Shown here piece by piece: positions 1 through 9,572 of a stretch of 64,000 bases of DNA (position 1 is the first letter of the stretch; each line of letters opens with the position of its first letter). A program made the translations under genes and the position numbers. The notes under the pieces are model-generated. The model was not told the DNA's origin, ran no database searches, and saw only the letters and a program-made list of their open reading frames with translations. The DNA is from Craspedostauros australis (taxonomy: Eukaryota; Bacillariophyta; Bacillariophyceae; Mastogloiales; Achnanthaceae): NCBI GenBank assembly GCA_026770025.1, contig JAMXDE010000011.1, forward strand, positions 434,001-498,000, read 5' to 3'.

Positions 1-88
1 ATCATTGCAACTTCTGCAATGCATCACAGCAACAAGAAGCGACAATCAGAGCAACAGCAACAAACAACACAACAGACAGACAAACAAG

Positions 89-1720
89 ATGGATCCCATT
101 CAGCTCATCAAGTCGGTGTACTCCACCGGACTCCTCATCTTCTCGATCACCATCGTCTGCGGACTCATCTTCAATGAGCAGACCAAGGTCTCATCCGAGG
201 TCCACCCAGTGGTCGCCTTGCTCGTCATGATCACGGCCCTCGTCTGGCTCAACATGGTGGAGGGAGGACAGGGGTCCCTCGTCGGTCTCCCACCAGTTGA
301 CTGTGACCTCTACGTCGAATCCCACCCAACCAGCCACAAGTGCACCTCCCTCGCCCACAAGGGTGACAACCTCGACCGCTGCCTCATGGGACGTCAGTTC
401 ATGGTCCTTCTCATGGTCGTCACCATCAACCAGTTCGGTGCCCCACTCGCTGACGACGAAGTCTTCGGACTCCCAGACATCATCATTCAGATCTTCCTCG
501 GATCCGGAGCCGCCATGATCCTCATGGCCGCTCAAGCCGGACAGCTCAACTCCCAAGTCAACGCCTCCCTGTTCATGCTTGACTACATCAACATCTTCTT
601 CGCCATCTTCACCCTCTATGTCGCCCTCGCCATCGAGTTCTCCGGACTTCTGCACTCGTGCTACCTTGTCCAGATGTTCTTCGTCTGGGCCTCCGGCAAG
701 GAAATCGAATCCAAGGAACCACCACGCGACGGCGCCCAGAACCTCTTCTACTGGGGCTGCATCCTCATCTCCCTCGCCATCCTGTGCTACGCCATGGCCG
801 TCACCCTCGTCGCCCTCTTCGATGGAAAGACCACCATGTGGGCCGGAGCGCCAAATGGAGTCGCCGTCATTCTCTTCTTCCTCTTCATGTCCATCGTCGG
901 TATGCTCGAGGGTATGCAGATCGCCTTCTTCGCCGTCGCCAAGCTTCCAAAGGAGGATCGTGGAGACCACCCAATGGCCCGCAAGACCTGCGAGCTCCTC
1001 TTCCGCGGAGACGGACGCAACATCCCAGGATTCATGATCGGACGCCAGATCTGTGTGACCATGTGCTTCTTCATCATCGCTCATGTCACCACTCTCGATG
1101 TCGAGGTTGGAACTGGCGAGAACATCTTCGGAGTCTCCGACAGCACCCAGGAATTCTTCAACACCGGACTTCTCGGAGCCCTCATCACATGGCAGCTGGT
1201 CGCATCCGTCTTCCCAATCGCCTTCCTCTCCAACCCAATCGTCTACATCTTCCTCCAGTTCTGCCTGTTGTTGGAAGCCACCGGTATCTGCTCCGGAGCC
1301 TGGGTTCTCGCTTCCGTCCACAAGGCCGTCTCTGGCTTCCAGCTCGATGAGGTGTACATCGGCACCCCAGAGGAACGCGCCGCCGGCATGAAGCCAGACC
1401 ACCAGAGCAACCGCAACCTGCACCTCGGAACCAACGTCCTTGTCAACGAGGCCGGTTCCACCGCCGTCCCAAAGGAATACCTCGAGCTCCAGAAGGTCCT
1501 TGCTGTGCAGAACGAGTCTTACTCCGTCCGCTGCGAGCGCATCCTGTCCAACATCAAGACTCTGCGTGAAGAGATCAATTCGTGTAGCAACGAGGAGAAT
1601 GCTACCGTCTTCGAGTCTGCCCTCCGCATGGAGACTGCCGCCATGAACAAGTTGAACCAGGACGAGGAGCCCGAGAGCTCCGAGGCTGACGCCGATGAGG
1701 AGATGGGTGTGCAGAAATAA
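89..1720 (+). CDS. SIT: Silicon transporter (SIT), sodium-coupled silicic acid uptake
   Basis: 543-residue polytopic membrane protein that imports silicic acid for frustule building. It shows the family signature twice, as expected from its internal duplication: EGxQ at residues 58-61 (EGGQ) and 274-277 (EGMQ), and GRQ at 101-103 and 318-320, within about ten hydrophobic segments. The C-terminus (about 465-520) is a hydrophilic, probable coiled coil, as in diatom SITs, followed by an acidic tail. The CMLD motif described in many diatom SITs reads FMLD here (162-165). The reading frame is open further upstream, but the first in-frame ATG is at 89, preceded by a CA-rich leader; 543 residues is a normal SIT length. 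Codons end overwhelmingly in C (TTC, ATC, CTC, GTC), with CCA and GGA for Pro and Gly, suggesting high expression. No intron. Confidence 0.96.
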   Translation: MDPIQLIKSVYSTGLLIFSITIVCGLIFNEQTKVSSEVHPVVALLVMITALVWLNMVEGGQGSLVGLPPVDCDLYVESHPTSHKCTSLAHKGDNLDRCLMGRQFMVLLMVVTINQFGAPLADDEVFGLPDIIIQIFLGSGAAMILMAAQAGQLNSQVNASLFMLDYINIFFAIFTLYVALAIEFSGLLHSCYLVQMFFVWASGKEIESKEPPRDGAQNLFYWGCILISLAILCYAMAVTLVALFDGKTTMWAGAPNGVAVILFFLFMSIVGMLEGMQIAFFAVAKLPKEDRGDHPMARKTCELLFRGDGRNIPGFMIGRQICVTMCFFIIAHVTTLDVEVGTGENIFGVSDSTQEFFNTGLLGALITWQLVASVFPIAFLSNPIVYIFLQFCLLLEATGICSGAWVLASVHKAVSGFQLDEVYIGTPEERAAGMKPDHQSNRNLHLGTNVLVNEAGSTAVPKEYLELQKVLAVQNESYSVRCERILSNIKTLREEINSCSNEENATVFESALRMETAAMNKLNQDEEPESSEADADEEMGVQK

Positions 1721-2137
1721 GCGCGTCAATGTATGATATTACACATGATAATCCGGCGCAACCGCAGTGCGCCGCATCAACACATGGATCACGACTCCGA
1801 TGGTATGTCTGAGATGTATCATGAATCTCAGACCATGGCGCCGCTTGCATCCAATGGAGGCAAAGCGCAATCGCATGCCGTACATATACCTACCACAACA
1901 CGTCGCAACACATCACAATGCATGGGCTGGAGAGAGGTACCATGACCTTGCAACACAAAGCGACAATGAGCACACAACAACGTACCATCCTCTCATAGCA
2001 CAATAAATGTAGTCCGCTGAACATTAATAGTGACGGCTGATTTACATCAGCGATGGATGTGATGCACTTGGTAGCTGCGAAGCGAGATTCCATTGACGGG
2101 TGGGTGGTTGGTTCTTGTCCAATTTACAGCTGTGCTC
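1721..2137. other. Intergenic, between two 3' ends
   Basis: 417 bases between the stop codons of the convergent silicon transporter and ankyrin genes. AATAAA at about 2001 on the plus strand could serve as a polyadenylation signal for the transporter. I see no gene here. Confidence 0.5.
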
Positions 2138-4333
2138 TCACCAAGCAAGAGCGGTCAAGTAGTCGACAACATTAGCGTAGCCCCCAATTCTCGCAATATC
2201 CAATGGAGTATTCCCATCGATATTCTTGATGCTGATGTCTGCGTTGCACGATTCCACCAAGTACTTGACAACCGCCAAATTCCCAGTGTCACTTGCCTCC
2301 CAAAGTGGTGTACTGCCATTCTTGTTTTGAATGTCGATTTCTGCGTTGGACGATTCCACCAAATACTTCACGACCTCCAATCTACCACTGAAGCACGCTT
2401 CGTGCAATGCAGTATTGCCAGTCCTGTTGGCTTTGATGTTGACATCTACCTTGCCTTGTTCAACTAACGACTTCACAATGTCGGGACGACCAAATGTGCT
2501 TGCGCGATGGAGTATCCATTGATAATCCCTGTTTTTTACGTTCAAATCAACATTGGGTGCTGCGACCAGATACTTGATAACATCGAGGCGGTTGTGGAAA
2601 CATGCCTTGTCGAGTGGAGTCTCGTGTCGGTTATTCTCAGCGTTGATATTGGCCTTGACGGATTCAACCAACCACTCCACAACATCAAGATGCCCATGTG
2701 CGGTTGCGAGATGGAGGACGGTGTTGCCATACTGGTCTTTCACGTTCAAATCGACACTTGGTGCTGCGACCAGATACTCGACAACATTGAAGCACCTGTG
2801 GTAATATGCCTTGTGGAGTGGAGTCTCGTGTTTGTTATTCTCAGCGTTGATTTTGGCCTTGCCTTGTTCAACCAACCGCTTCACAACATCGAGATTGTCA
2901 TGCGCGGTTGCGAGATGGAGTGCAGTGTTGCCAGCCTTGTTCTTGGCGCTGACATCGATGGTCGCTTTGTGTGAATCCACCAAATGCTTCACCACATCCA
3001 GATGACCTCCAGCACTTGCGCAGTGAAGGGCAGTGTCACCATCGTTGTTCTTGGCGTTGCTATCCACCATCAGGTCGTCTGAGTCCACCAAATGCTTCAC
3101 CACATCCAGATGACCTCCAGCACTTGCGCAGTGAAGGACAGTGTTGCCATTGTTGTTCTTGGCGTTGCCATCCATCATCAGGTCGTCTGACTGCATCAAG
3201 TACTCCACCATATCCAGGTGGCCTCCAGCGCTTGCGCAGTGAAGGGCAGTGTCGCCATCGTTGTTCTTGGCGTTGCCATCCACCTTCAGGTCGTCTGACT
3301 TCAACAAGAACTCCACCAAAGCCAGATGACCTCCAGCACTTGCGCAGTGAAGCAAGGTGTCGCCATTCTCGTCTTTGGCATTGACGTCCACTTGGCCTGA
3401 CTCCACCAACCACCTCACAACATTCAAATGACTTTTGGAATATGCAGACTGAAGAGCTGTGTCACCAGTATCATTCTCAAAATGAACATCTGCCTTGCAC
3501 GACTTCACCAGGTACTCTGCAACATCCAAATGACCATATCTGTATGCAATATGAAGCGCGGTATCGCCGTCATCGTTCTGGACGTCGATAGCCACGGCAC
3601 GAGCCTCCATCACATACTTCAAGATATCAAGATGACCTTTCAGACACGCATTGTGGATCGCAGTGTTACCGAATTCATCTTGCACATTGATTTCCACTCC
3701 ACATGATCCAACAAGGTACTCCACAACATCCAAGCGTCCATGAAGACATGCGGCATGGAGGGCATTCTCACCCTTCTCATCTTGCACGAGAGCGCTTGCA
3801 GAATATGACTCGATCAGAGTCTTCACGATGGCCACGTGTCCCTCGGTACATGCGTCGTGGAGTGCCACCTTGCCGGAGTTATCCTGGAGCTTGACATCTG
3901 CAGCATGCGACCCGGCTAGGTATTCCACGATGTCGACGTTGCCCTGTGCGCATGCATAGTGTAGCGCAGTCTCTCCATCCATGGATTGGGCATTGATGTT
4001 GGCTCCGCATGACTCCGTCAACTGTTTGATCGTTTCAAGCTGGCCGTTGGAGCATGCGAGGTGGAGTACAGTCTTGTCACGGTGATCCTTGATCGTGTCG
4101 ATGGAGGTTTGTGGAAATGCTGTCTTCCATGCGGTGAGGATGTCCACATCTCCTCGTTCTGCGGCGCGTAGGAGATCCTGGTCGGTGACGGTTGGGTTGG
4201 ATGCATCATCAGGGGTCGACTTGAGCGAAAAGAGAGACGACCATTTTGCGGTTTGTGTTGACGAAGACTGGAGGTTGCGGATGCGTGTTGCAGAAGTAAG
4301 CTTGACCAAAAGTCGTGGAAGGATGATGACCAT
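2138..4333 (-). CDS. Ankyrin-repeat protein, 19 repeats
   Basis: 731 residues, single exon, starting at a true ATG. From about residue 85 to the C-terminus it is made almost wholly of ankyrin repeats (pattern DGxTALHxACxxGHLDVVxYLVES); I count 19, with a degenerate half-repeat before them (residues about 52-70). Repeats 8-11 are 36 residues long instead of 34 and nearly identical (TALHCASAGGHLD), so they look recently duplicated. Repeats 12-15 form two copies of a two-repeat unit (KINAENN..HETPL followed by VDLNVK). The N-terminal 30 residues are basic and Ser/Thr-rich and could be an organelle presequence, but this is weak. Ankyrin arrays bind protein partners; no catalytic domain is visible and I cannot name the partner. 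The last repeat ends at the stop codon. Confidence 0.9.
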   Translation of the reverse strand: MVIILPRLLVKLTSATRIRNLQSSSTQTAKWSSLFSLKSTPDDASNPTVTDQDLLRAAERGDVDILTAWKTAFPQTSIDTIKDHRDKTVLHLACSNGQLETIKQLTESCGANINAQSMDGETALHYACAQGNVDIVEYLAGSHAADVKLQDNSGKVALHDACTEGHVAIVKTLIESYSASALVQDEKGENALHAACLHGRLDVVEYLVGSCGVEINVQDEFGNTAIHNACLKGHLDILKYVMEARAVAIDVQNDDGDTALHIAYRYGHLDVAEYLVKSCKADVHFENDTGDTALQSAYSKSHLNVVRWLVESGQVDVNAKDENGDTLLHCASAGGHLALVEFLLKSDDLKVDGNAKNNDGDTALHCASAGGHLDMVEYLMQSDDLMMDGNAKNNNGNTVLHCASAGGHLDVVKHLVDSDDLMVDSNAKNNDGDTALHCASAGGHLDVVKHLVDSHKATIDVSAKNKAGNTALHLATAHDNLDVVKRLVEQGKAKINAENNKHETPLHKAYYHRCFNVVEYLVAAPSVDLNVKDQYGNTVLHLATAHGHLDVVEWLVESVKANINAENNRHETPLDKACFHNRLDVIKYLVAAPNVDLNVKNRDYQWILHRASTFGRPDIVKSLVEQGKVDVNIKANRTGNTALHEACFSGRLEVVKYLVESSNAEIDIQNKNGSTPLWEASDTGNLAVVKYLVESCNADISIKNIDGNTPLDIARIGGYANVVDYLTALAW
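2945..3376 (-). repeat. Tandem 108-bp coding repeat (four ankyrin units)
   Basis: Four consecutive units of about 108 bp (36 codons) in the ankyrin gene. Stretches such as the one at about 2977-3030 recur almost unchanged 108 bp later (about 3085-3138). Near identity at the DNA level indicates recent unequal duplication or gene conversion. Boundaries are approximate. Confidence 0.8.
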
Positions 4334-5306
4334 GATGGAGCTGTGTTTCGAGATGGGATGGCTCGTTGCTCGGATCAGGTCAATGCGACTGTTTTTTTTT
4401 TCCGATGTGATTTGGATGCTTGCTTGGGTGATCGTAGTCCCTTGATCTCATCTCTATCTGCTTTTATGAAGCGATCATGTTCTGCTTCATGGTCGTTGGT
4501 GGTGGTATCGCATGCTCCGTTCCACGCAGCGTGCATGGCATTGCGTTGATTGTTGTCCGGTGATGTTTATCCTTTCTCATTTCACGTTGTTGCTGCGATG
4601 CTGCTCTGTGATCACCCCTATCAGCTTGGGCTTGGGCATGAACATCGGCTTGAACGTAGCCGTGATCGTGGCTGTGGCCGGCTGTGGCCACACAAGGAGA
4701 AAGATGATCGTGGGCGCAGGTGTCGGAAGTCATCATTGTGTAATACCAACATTCTTGGAACGTGGAGACAACCGAGGATCCTGCGAGCGTGGAATTATGC
4801 AAAATGTCGGAGTCAACACGAGCGGGGAGGATGTGCTTGCTCATGCTGATGCTCGTGCTTGTGTCCATGCCCTTGTCTCTCTTTGGTTTGTGTCTCCCCC
4901 ATCAGAGGCCGTCGTTGCGTCTTTGCGTCCGTTGGGATTTGTGTTGTTCGCGATTCCAGACATGCGCATCTCTCTCTCTCGAAAGTTCCACGCTACGACT
5001 CATTCGATCATCATTTCTGGAGAACCGAGCCTTTCTCCCGGTTGGTTGGACAGACTGGTTGAGCCCTCAAGGTCATCCATTTCTCGTTCTCCGAAAAAAG
5101 AACAAAAGGTGACCCATCACCACCACCAACCACGATTTCTGTCGGCGTTGTTGGTGTGAACCGTGCGCTGTCACTCTTCGCCATCCTCCCCATCAACACT
5201 TTTACTTGCATGATCTGTGCTCGCGTACCTTCCACCACTGTATCTTTCCATCGCTGGAGCAAGACGGAGCCCGCGGAATTGAAGAGTGTTGCATACCGTC
5301 ATCCAC
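4334..5306. promoter_or_regulatory. Divergent intergenic region
   Basis: 973 bases between the start codons of the ankyrin gene (leftward) and the RluD-like gene (rightward), so it should hold both promoters. Short open frames on both strands are compositionally unconvincing and mostly lack an ATG. No specific promoter element can be assigned. Confidence 0.4.
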
Positions 5307-6887
5307 ATGGTCGCTTCAAGCAGGATGCTTCGATCCGTGCCTGCCGCAATTGTCGTGGCGTTGGCCCTGTTCGTACAAAATCACGAGCAACAGGCTGAAG
5401 CGTTCACTCTCATTTCTCCACGAAGCCATCAGATCGTCCCAAGATTCCGGTATGCAAATGCAGACAACGTCAGGAATCCAGTGCCAATATCTTGTCAGCA
5501 TCGGTCCGCATCGACGGCCCTGCAAGCCAAACCGCCACCAAGTGCGGCATTCGACCTGGCCAGCATCGAGGCATTGGAGAGGAAACTGGATAGAGCGGTC
5601 AGCTCCGTCCCACAGAATACCAATGCCGAGACCTCAAGCGAGACTGGGGATGCTGACGAGCAAGATTGCGACGAATCGAGTGTTGACAACGACGAAGTAC
5701 GGTACTTCACCGTGCCACCAGAGCTCCATAACAAGAGAATCGACGCAGCCATCGCCAAGGTCGATGACGGCCTATCACGTTCCGTGTGTGGAAAGATGGT
5801 GATCGACGGGAATGTGGCACTGATGAACGACGGCCAGGCAACCGTCATCGATCGCAAATCTTTCAAGGTCTCCAAAGGCGATGAGCTGCGGTTGACCATC
5901 GTGAAGACGAGAGAACTGTCAGAGATCGTGGCGCAGGAGTTGCCATTGAGTATTCTGTTCGAAGACGAGCACATGATCGTCCTGAACAAGGCAGCGGGGA
6001 TGGTGGTCCACCCTGCCGTTGGCAACTGGGATGGCACCGTGGTCAACGCATTGGCATACTACCTCCCGAGAAGCGCCTACGGGAAGGGCGATATCCTTGA
6101 AGCAGGTGAACCATCATCTTCCCTCCAAACCAGCGAGAAATTGCATGATGATACCGATGTCATCGACGAAGAAGACAGCGACAATGACGACGACGATGAT
6201 GAAGATGATGATGATGATGATGATGAAGAGCCGTCCTTCCGCCCTGGCATCGTGCATCGGTTGGACAAGGGGACGACGGGCATTTTGATCGTGGCCAAGA
6301 CAACGGAAGCGTTGGCGGCTCTTTCCGCCTCCTTTGCAGGCAGGAAGGTCCGAAAGACGTATCTCGCAATCACGGTAGGCAATCCAGGCAAGCGCGTTGT
6401 CATCGACAAGCCCATTGGTCGACACCCAGTACATCGGCAGAAGATGAGAGTGGTGCCGGATCATCATAAGTCTGGAAGTCTCCAGTCACGAGGCAGGGTG
6501 CCGATGTCCTCCCGGCCTCTTCCACCGTCGCAGGCCGGGCGAAGGGCATTGTCGTTCGTCGACATGCAGGCATTTGATAGCAAACTCGCTCTCGTTCAGG
6601 TTCGCATCGAAACCGGCAGGACGCATCAGATTCGTGTGCATCTGTCGGATCGCCGCACGCCGGTCTACGGTGACGAGGTGTACGGCCTGCCGGATTGGAA
6701 CAAGCGGTTGATGAAGACTCACAAGATCGAACGGCCCTTGCTGCACGCATGGAGGTTGGAGATTGATCATCCTATTACTGGCAAATCTTTGTCGTTTCAG
6801 GCGCCTTTGCCGGAGGACATGCGACGAATATCCAAGGCCATTTGGCCAGACGGTGAATCGGAACGTGACGATATCTTCGCAGAGTAA
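5307..6887 (+). CDS. RluD/RluA-family rRNA pseudouridine synthase, plastid-targeted
   Basis: 526 residues. Isomerises uridine to pseudouridine in large-subunit rRNA. Order: hydrophobic signal peptide (about 8-24) ending at AEA before F33, like the ASAFAP signal for plastid import; S4-like RNA-binding domain (about 133-198); catalytic domain from about 213 with the signature HRLDKGTTG and nucleophile D320, then RKTYLAI, and GRTHQIRVHL near the C-terminus. An insertion of about 55 residues (255-310), ending in a long Asp/Glu run, sits between YYLP and the catalytic motif, where bacterial enzymes have a short loop. Another, smaller insertion (about 380-410) precedes the SFVD strand. In-frame ATGs are at 5307 and 5325; both keep the signal peptide. 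Target rRNA is inferred from the presequence only. Confidence 0.9.
   Translation: MVASSRMLRSVPAAIVVALALFVQNHEQQAEAFTLISPRSHQIVPRFRYANADNVRNPVPISCQHRSASTALQAKPPPSAAFDLASIEALERKLDRAVSSVPQNTNAETSSETGDADEQDCDESSVDNDEVRYFTVPPELHNKRIDAAIAKVDDGLSRSVCGKMVIDGNVALMNDGQATVIDRKSFKVSKGDELRLTIVKTRELSEIVAQELPLSILFEDEHMIVLNKAAGMVVHPAVGNWDGTVVNALAYYLPRSAYGKGDILEAGEPSSSLQTSEKLHDDTDVIDEEDSDNDDDDDEDDDDDDDEEPSFRPGIVHRLDKGTTGILIVAKTTEALAALSASFAGRKVRKTYLAITVGNPGKRVVIDKPIGRHPVHRQKMRVVPDHHKSGSLQSRGRVPMSSRPLPPSQAGRRALSFVDMQAFDSKLALVQVRIETGRTHQIRVHLSDRRTPVYGDEVYGLPDWNKRLMKTHKIERPLLHAWRLEIDHPITGKSLSFQAPLPEDMRRISKAIWPDGESERDDIFAE
6178..6237 (+). repeat. GAT/GAC trinucleotide repeat (acidic run)
   Basis: Imperfect GAC/GAT microsatellite inside the RluD-like gene, encoding the Asp/Glu run of the catalytic-domain insertion. 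It is likely length-polymorphic. Confidence 0.85.
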
Positions 6888-7312
6888 TCGTAAAGTATGA
6901 TACTTCAAATGCTCGTCGATAGAACCATACTTATTGATACAATCAAAACATAACTATGGTGATGTTGCAGCGTATACTCTAGGCTACTTCGCTGCAGTGC
7001 ATCCTGAGTGTTCCAGTGTTGCTGCTTTCATATTCATGTTGCCGTTGCTGTCATCGTGATGGAGTGGAATGCTCGTATTCACGCAATTTCATTCTGAAGC
7101 CAACCGGTATGTATAGACGGGCTCCTTTGGCTGGCCTTCGTCACACTTGGCATCGACATCAGGCAATGGAGTGATGATCGACATGGTAAAATGCGAGTAT
7201 GGTCAAGCACCATTGATCTCCGCCAGGAGAGGGACGGAGCGGTTTCAAATGAGTCTCGAACTTGATTGCCCATGGTCTAGCTGCCGGCTCTGTAATTCCC
7301 GTGGTCATCGAC
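6888..7312. other. Intergenic, between two 3' ends
   Basis: 425 bases between the convergent RluD-like and ubiquitin-protease genes. No supported gene or RNA seen. Confidence 0.5.
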
Positions 7313-8942
7313 TCAATCGTACAGGTGTGGGATGTCCGATTCGCGTATGTATTGTAGAACGTACGCGCTGCTTTTTGCACCACCCCATCCGCTGAAGCGC
7401 TTGCCACCCACTATTCGATTGAATAATCTGCCTATCCTGGATAGGAAGCCTCCAGGGAAACGGGCAGTGCTCCATCCGGCGAGAGATACATCCGTCGCGA
7501 CCTCTATGGGAGCGACCTGTTCCACACTGTGGTCGTTGAATCGGTACCACTTGTTCACACGCACATCCGGTCGCACGTAGGCATAGTAGTGGCCGGCGCC
7601 ATATTCTCCAGCATGCACGACGATCGATTGCAGATGGTAGATGGTGCCACTCTTGTTTGATTTGTCGTCGGCGCCTTTTTCCTCCGTCGAGTCCACGGGC
7701 TTCGCGAAGACCGCCAAATCAAGGAGGAGCGGGGCCGACAGCTTGTCATGCAGTTTAGTGGTCTTGTCTGTCATCCAATCGTAGTTGAAACGTTTGAGAT
7801 GTACCTGCAGGATGGGTGGAAGACCTGCGGTGATCAAAGACCATCCTTTGTGCGCATCTACTTTGTCCGCGCCTTTTTCGGGTCTCCAGCCATTCCCCTC
7901 GGCAACGCTAAGCAATTCTGGCTTCATGAATGCTTTGGTAATGCTGTGCTCCAGGCTCGAGCTGGTGTTCGGTAAACGAATACATTTGGAATTGGGCAAA
8001 CAAGTAGGCGTAAGCCATCAAGTTTTCACCAGGGAGTGCGTAGATGAGAGATATGCTAATATGCCTTGCATTTGCGCAAAACATCACGTACATTGCTAGT
8101 ATGGTACGTCGACGTCATACGAAAACAAGACAGCAGCACACGCATACGAACACGAACAAACACAACGATGGCGCAATGCATGCTGCGCATTACTGCCTGC
8201 AAACACGGACACGAACGCAACGACATTGAATCGCAACGTACCTGCCAGCGACATCCAAGGATAAATCCAGAAAGACCTCCTGACGCCGTCTTTCCCTCCC
8301 AGAGCCATCCAACGCCGTGATGTAATCCTCAAAGCATCCCTTGTACAGATCCGTCAGATCTTCATTGTCGACGGCAGGCAACAGCAGTTTCCAAAACTCT
8401 TGTGCATCCTGCTGCACCATCACGGGGATTCCAAGCTTCTGGCTGAAAGATCGTGGTTGGATCGGTGCGCCATTTGCGATCGCCGCATTCTGCATTTCCT
8501 CGATCAATTCTCGGAACACCGTGGCCGCGACCGATTCAGCGGGTATTTGTTTGATGGTGGTGCGTTCTGTAGATTGCTCCTGTTCCTGTTCCTGTTCCTG
8601 CTGCTGTGGAAGGTCCTCGGCATTGCATTCCTGTTCCTCTGCGACAGCGTTTGCATCCGCGCTCTCTTCCTCTCCTTCGTCGTTGCTTTCATCGATCGTC
8701 AATGCAGCCTTCGCTGGTTGCGTTGCCAATCGTCGCACGGCAGGGATATGGAAGGCGCACTGAAGCTGCGCATTCATGTAGCATGTGTTGCCCAAGTTCC
8801 TGAGGCCTGTCGACACCAACGGCGGTTTTGCAGGTTTGCTGTTGGCAACGCTCGCCACGACATGGGATGCCAACGCTCCGGCTACGAACAAGATCCGGGA
8901 GTGCCGTCTCCACAGCATGGTCATCATCTTGGGAGGGTTCAT
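7313..8942 (-). CDS. Ubiquitin-specific protease (peptidase C19), membrane-anchored
   Basis: Deubiquitinase of 449 residues, complement of join(7313..7961, 8242..8942). The 280-nt intron (8241..7962) starts GTACGT and ends CCAG; removing it joins FLDLSLDVAG to SSSLEHSITKAFMKPE, the normal run of the family. Catalytic features: Cys box GLRNLGNTCYMN near residue 46-57, QQDAQEF, the IP-LQ strand PPILQVHLKRF, His box AGEYGAGHYYAY, and WYRFNDHSV with the third catalytic residue. The N-terminus has a hydrophobic segment after basic residues (LWRRHSRILFVAGALASHVVASV), so the enzyme may be membrane-bound or enter the secretory route. A Glu/Gln-rich low-complexity insert follows the Cys box. The frame is open further upstream but without ATG; the first ATG is at 8942. 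Ubiquitin chain preference cannot be read from the sequence. Confidence 0.92.
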
Positions 8943-9572
8943 TCGGTTCGTGCGGCTGCTGCTGTTGTTGTGATGCACTCGTATGCTGAAGTGTCGATGT
9001 GCGAGTGTCGGAGGGTGGTATGGTCGTTTGCTGGGGGATGTGACGCGAAGTAACGTGTGAGGCGAGGAGATGGAAAACCGCGAAGAGGTTGTGTGTTGAT
9101 GTTGATGTTTCTCACAGAGTTTCTTGAATTCCGCGATCTTGTTCTTCCACGTGTCAGCCAATCACCCAGGGTTTGGGTAACCACGACCTGAAATGACCCA
9201 ATCAGAGCGCCGCGACCAGTCGTACGGCAACATTCGGAAGTAGAGCAGAGCAGAACGATTCCATAGAGATGTGCTTGGAGGTGCAGTGTTGGTGACTCCC
9301 TGCCTTCTTCTCTTGTTCAATGTTGAAAGCCCAATCAATCGATACTTATAGAGTATAGTAGCCATCATCAGATAGTAAGAAGGTAGACATCGTGATGTCA
9401 GTACGCGAGCACGAGTGCAAGGAGGAATGAACAGGATTGAGACGGAGTGAGAAAGAAGGGGCTTCTGTTGGTGTATCTTCGCACTACGGCAAGGTCCTCG
9501 CAGGTAGAGTACTCCATGTAGCATTGCAGATGATGATATCCTCCACGAGTACGCGTGTAGACTCGGGCAACA
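8943..9572. promoter_or_regulatory. Intergenic between tandem minus-strand genes
   Basis: 630 bases between the 3' end of the STN1-like gene and the start of the protease gene. It should contain the protease promoter. No other gene supported. Confidence 0.4.

Noticed and set aside
191-1729. 512-codon open frame antisense to the silicon transporter
   Set aside because: It mirrors the C-ending codon bias of the transporter; acidic, repetitive translation with no domain.
2138-4333. Bacterial or viral origin of the ankyrin gene
   Set aside because: Composition matches neighbours and ankyrin arrays are common in diatoms; nothing points to transfer.
4512-5159. 215-codon plus-strand frame between ankyrin and RluD genes
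   Set aside because: No ATG at its start, irregular composition, no domain; lies in a divergent promoter region.
5286-5306. Upstream GTG start for the RluD-like gene
   Set aside because: Nuclear genes start at ATG; 5307 also begins the signal peptide cleanly.
8943-9161. Upstream extension of the ubiquitin protease (ADTWKNKIAEF...)
   Set aside because: Would need a TTG start; first ATG is at 8942.
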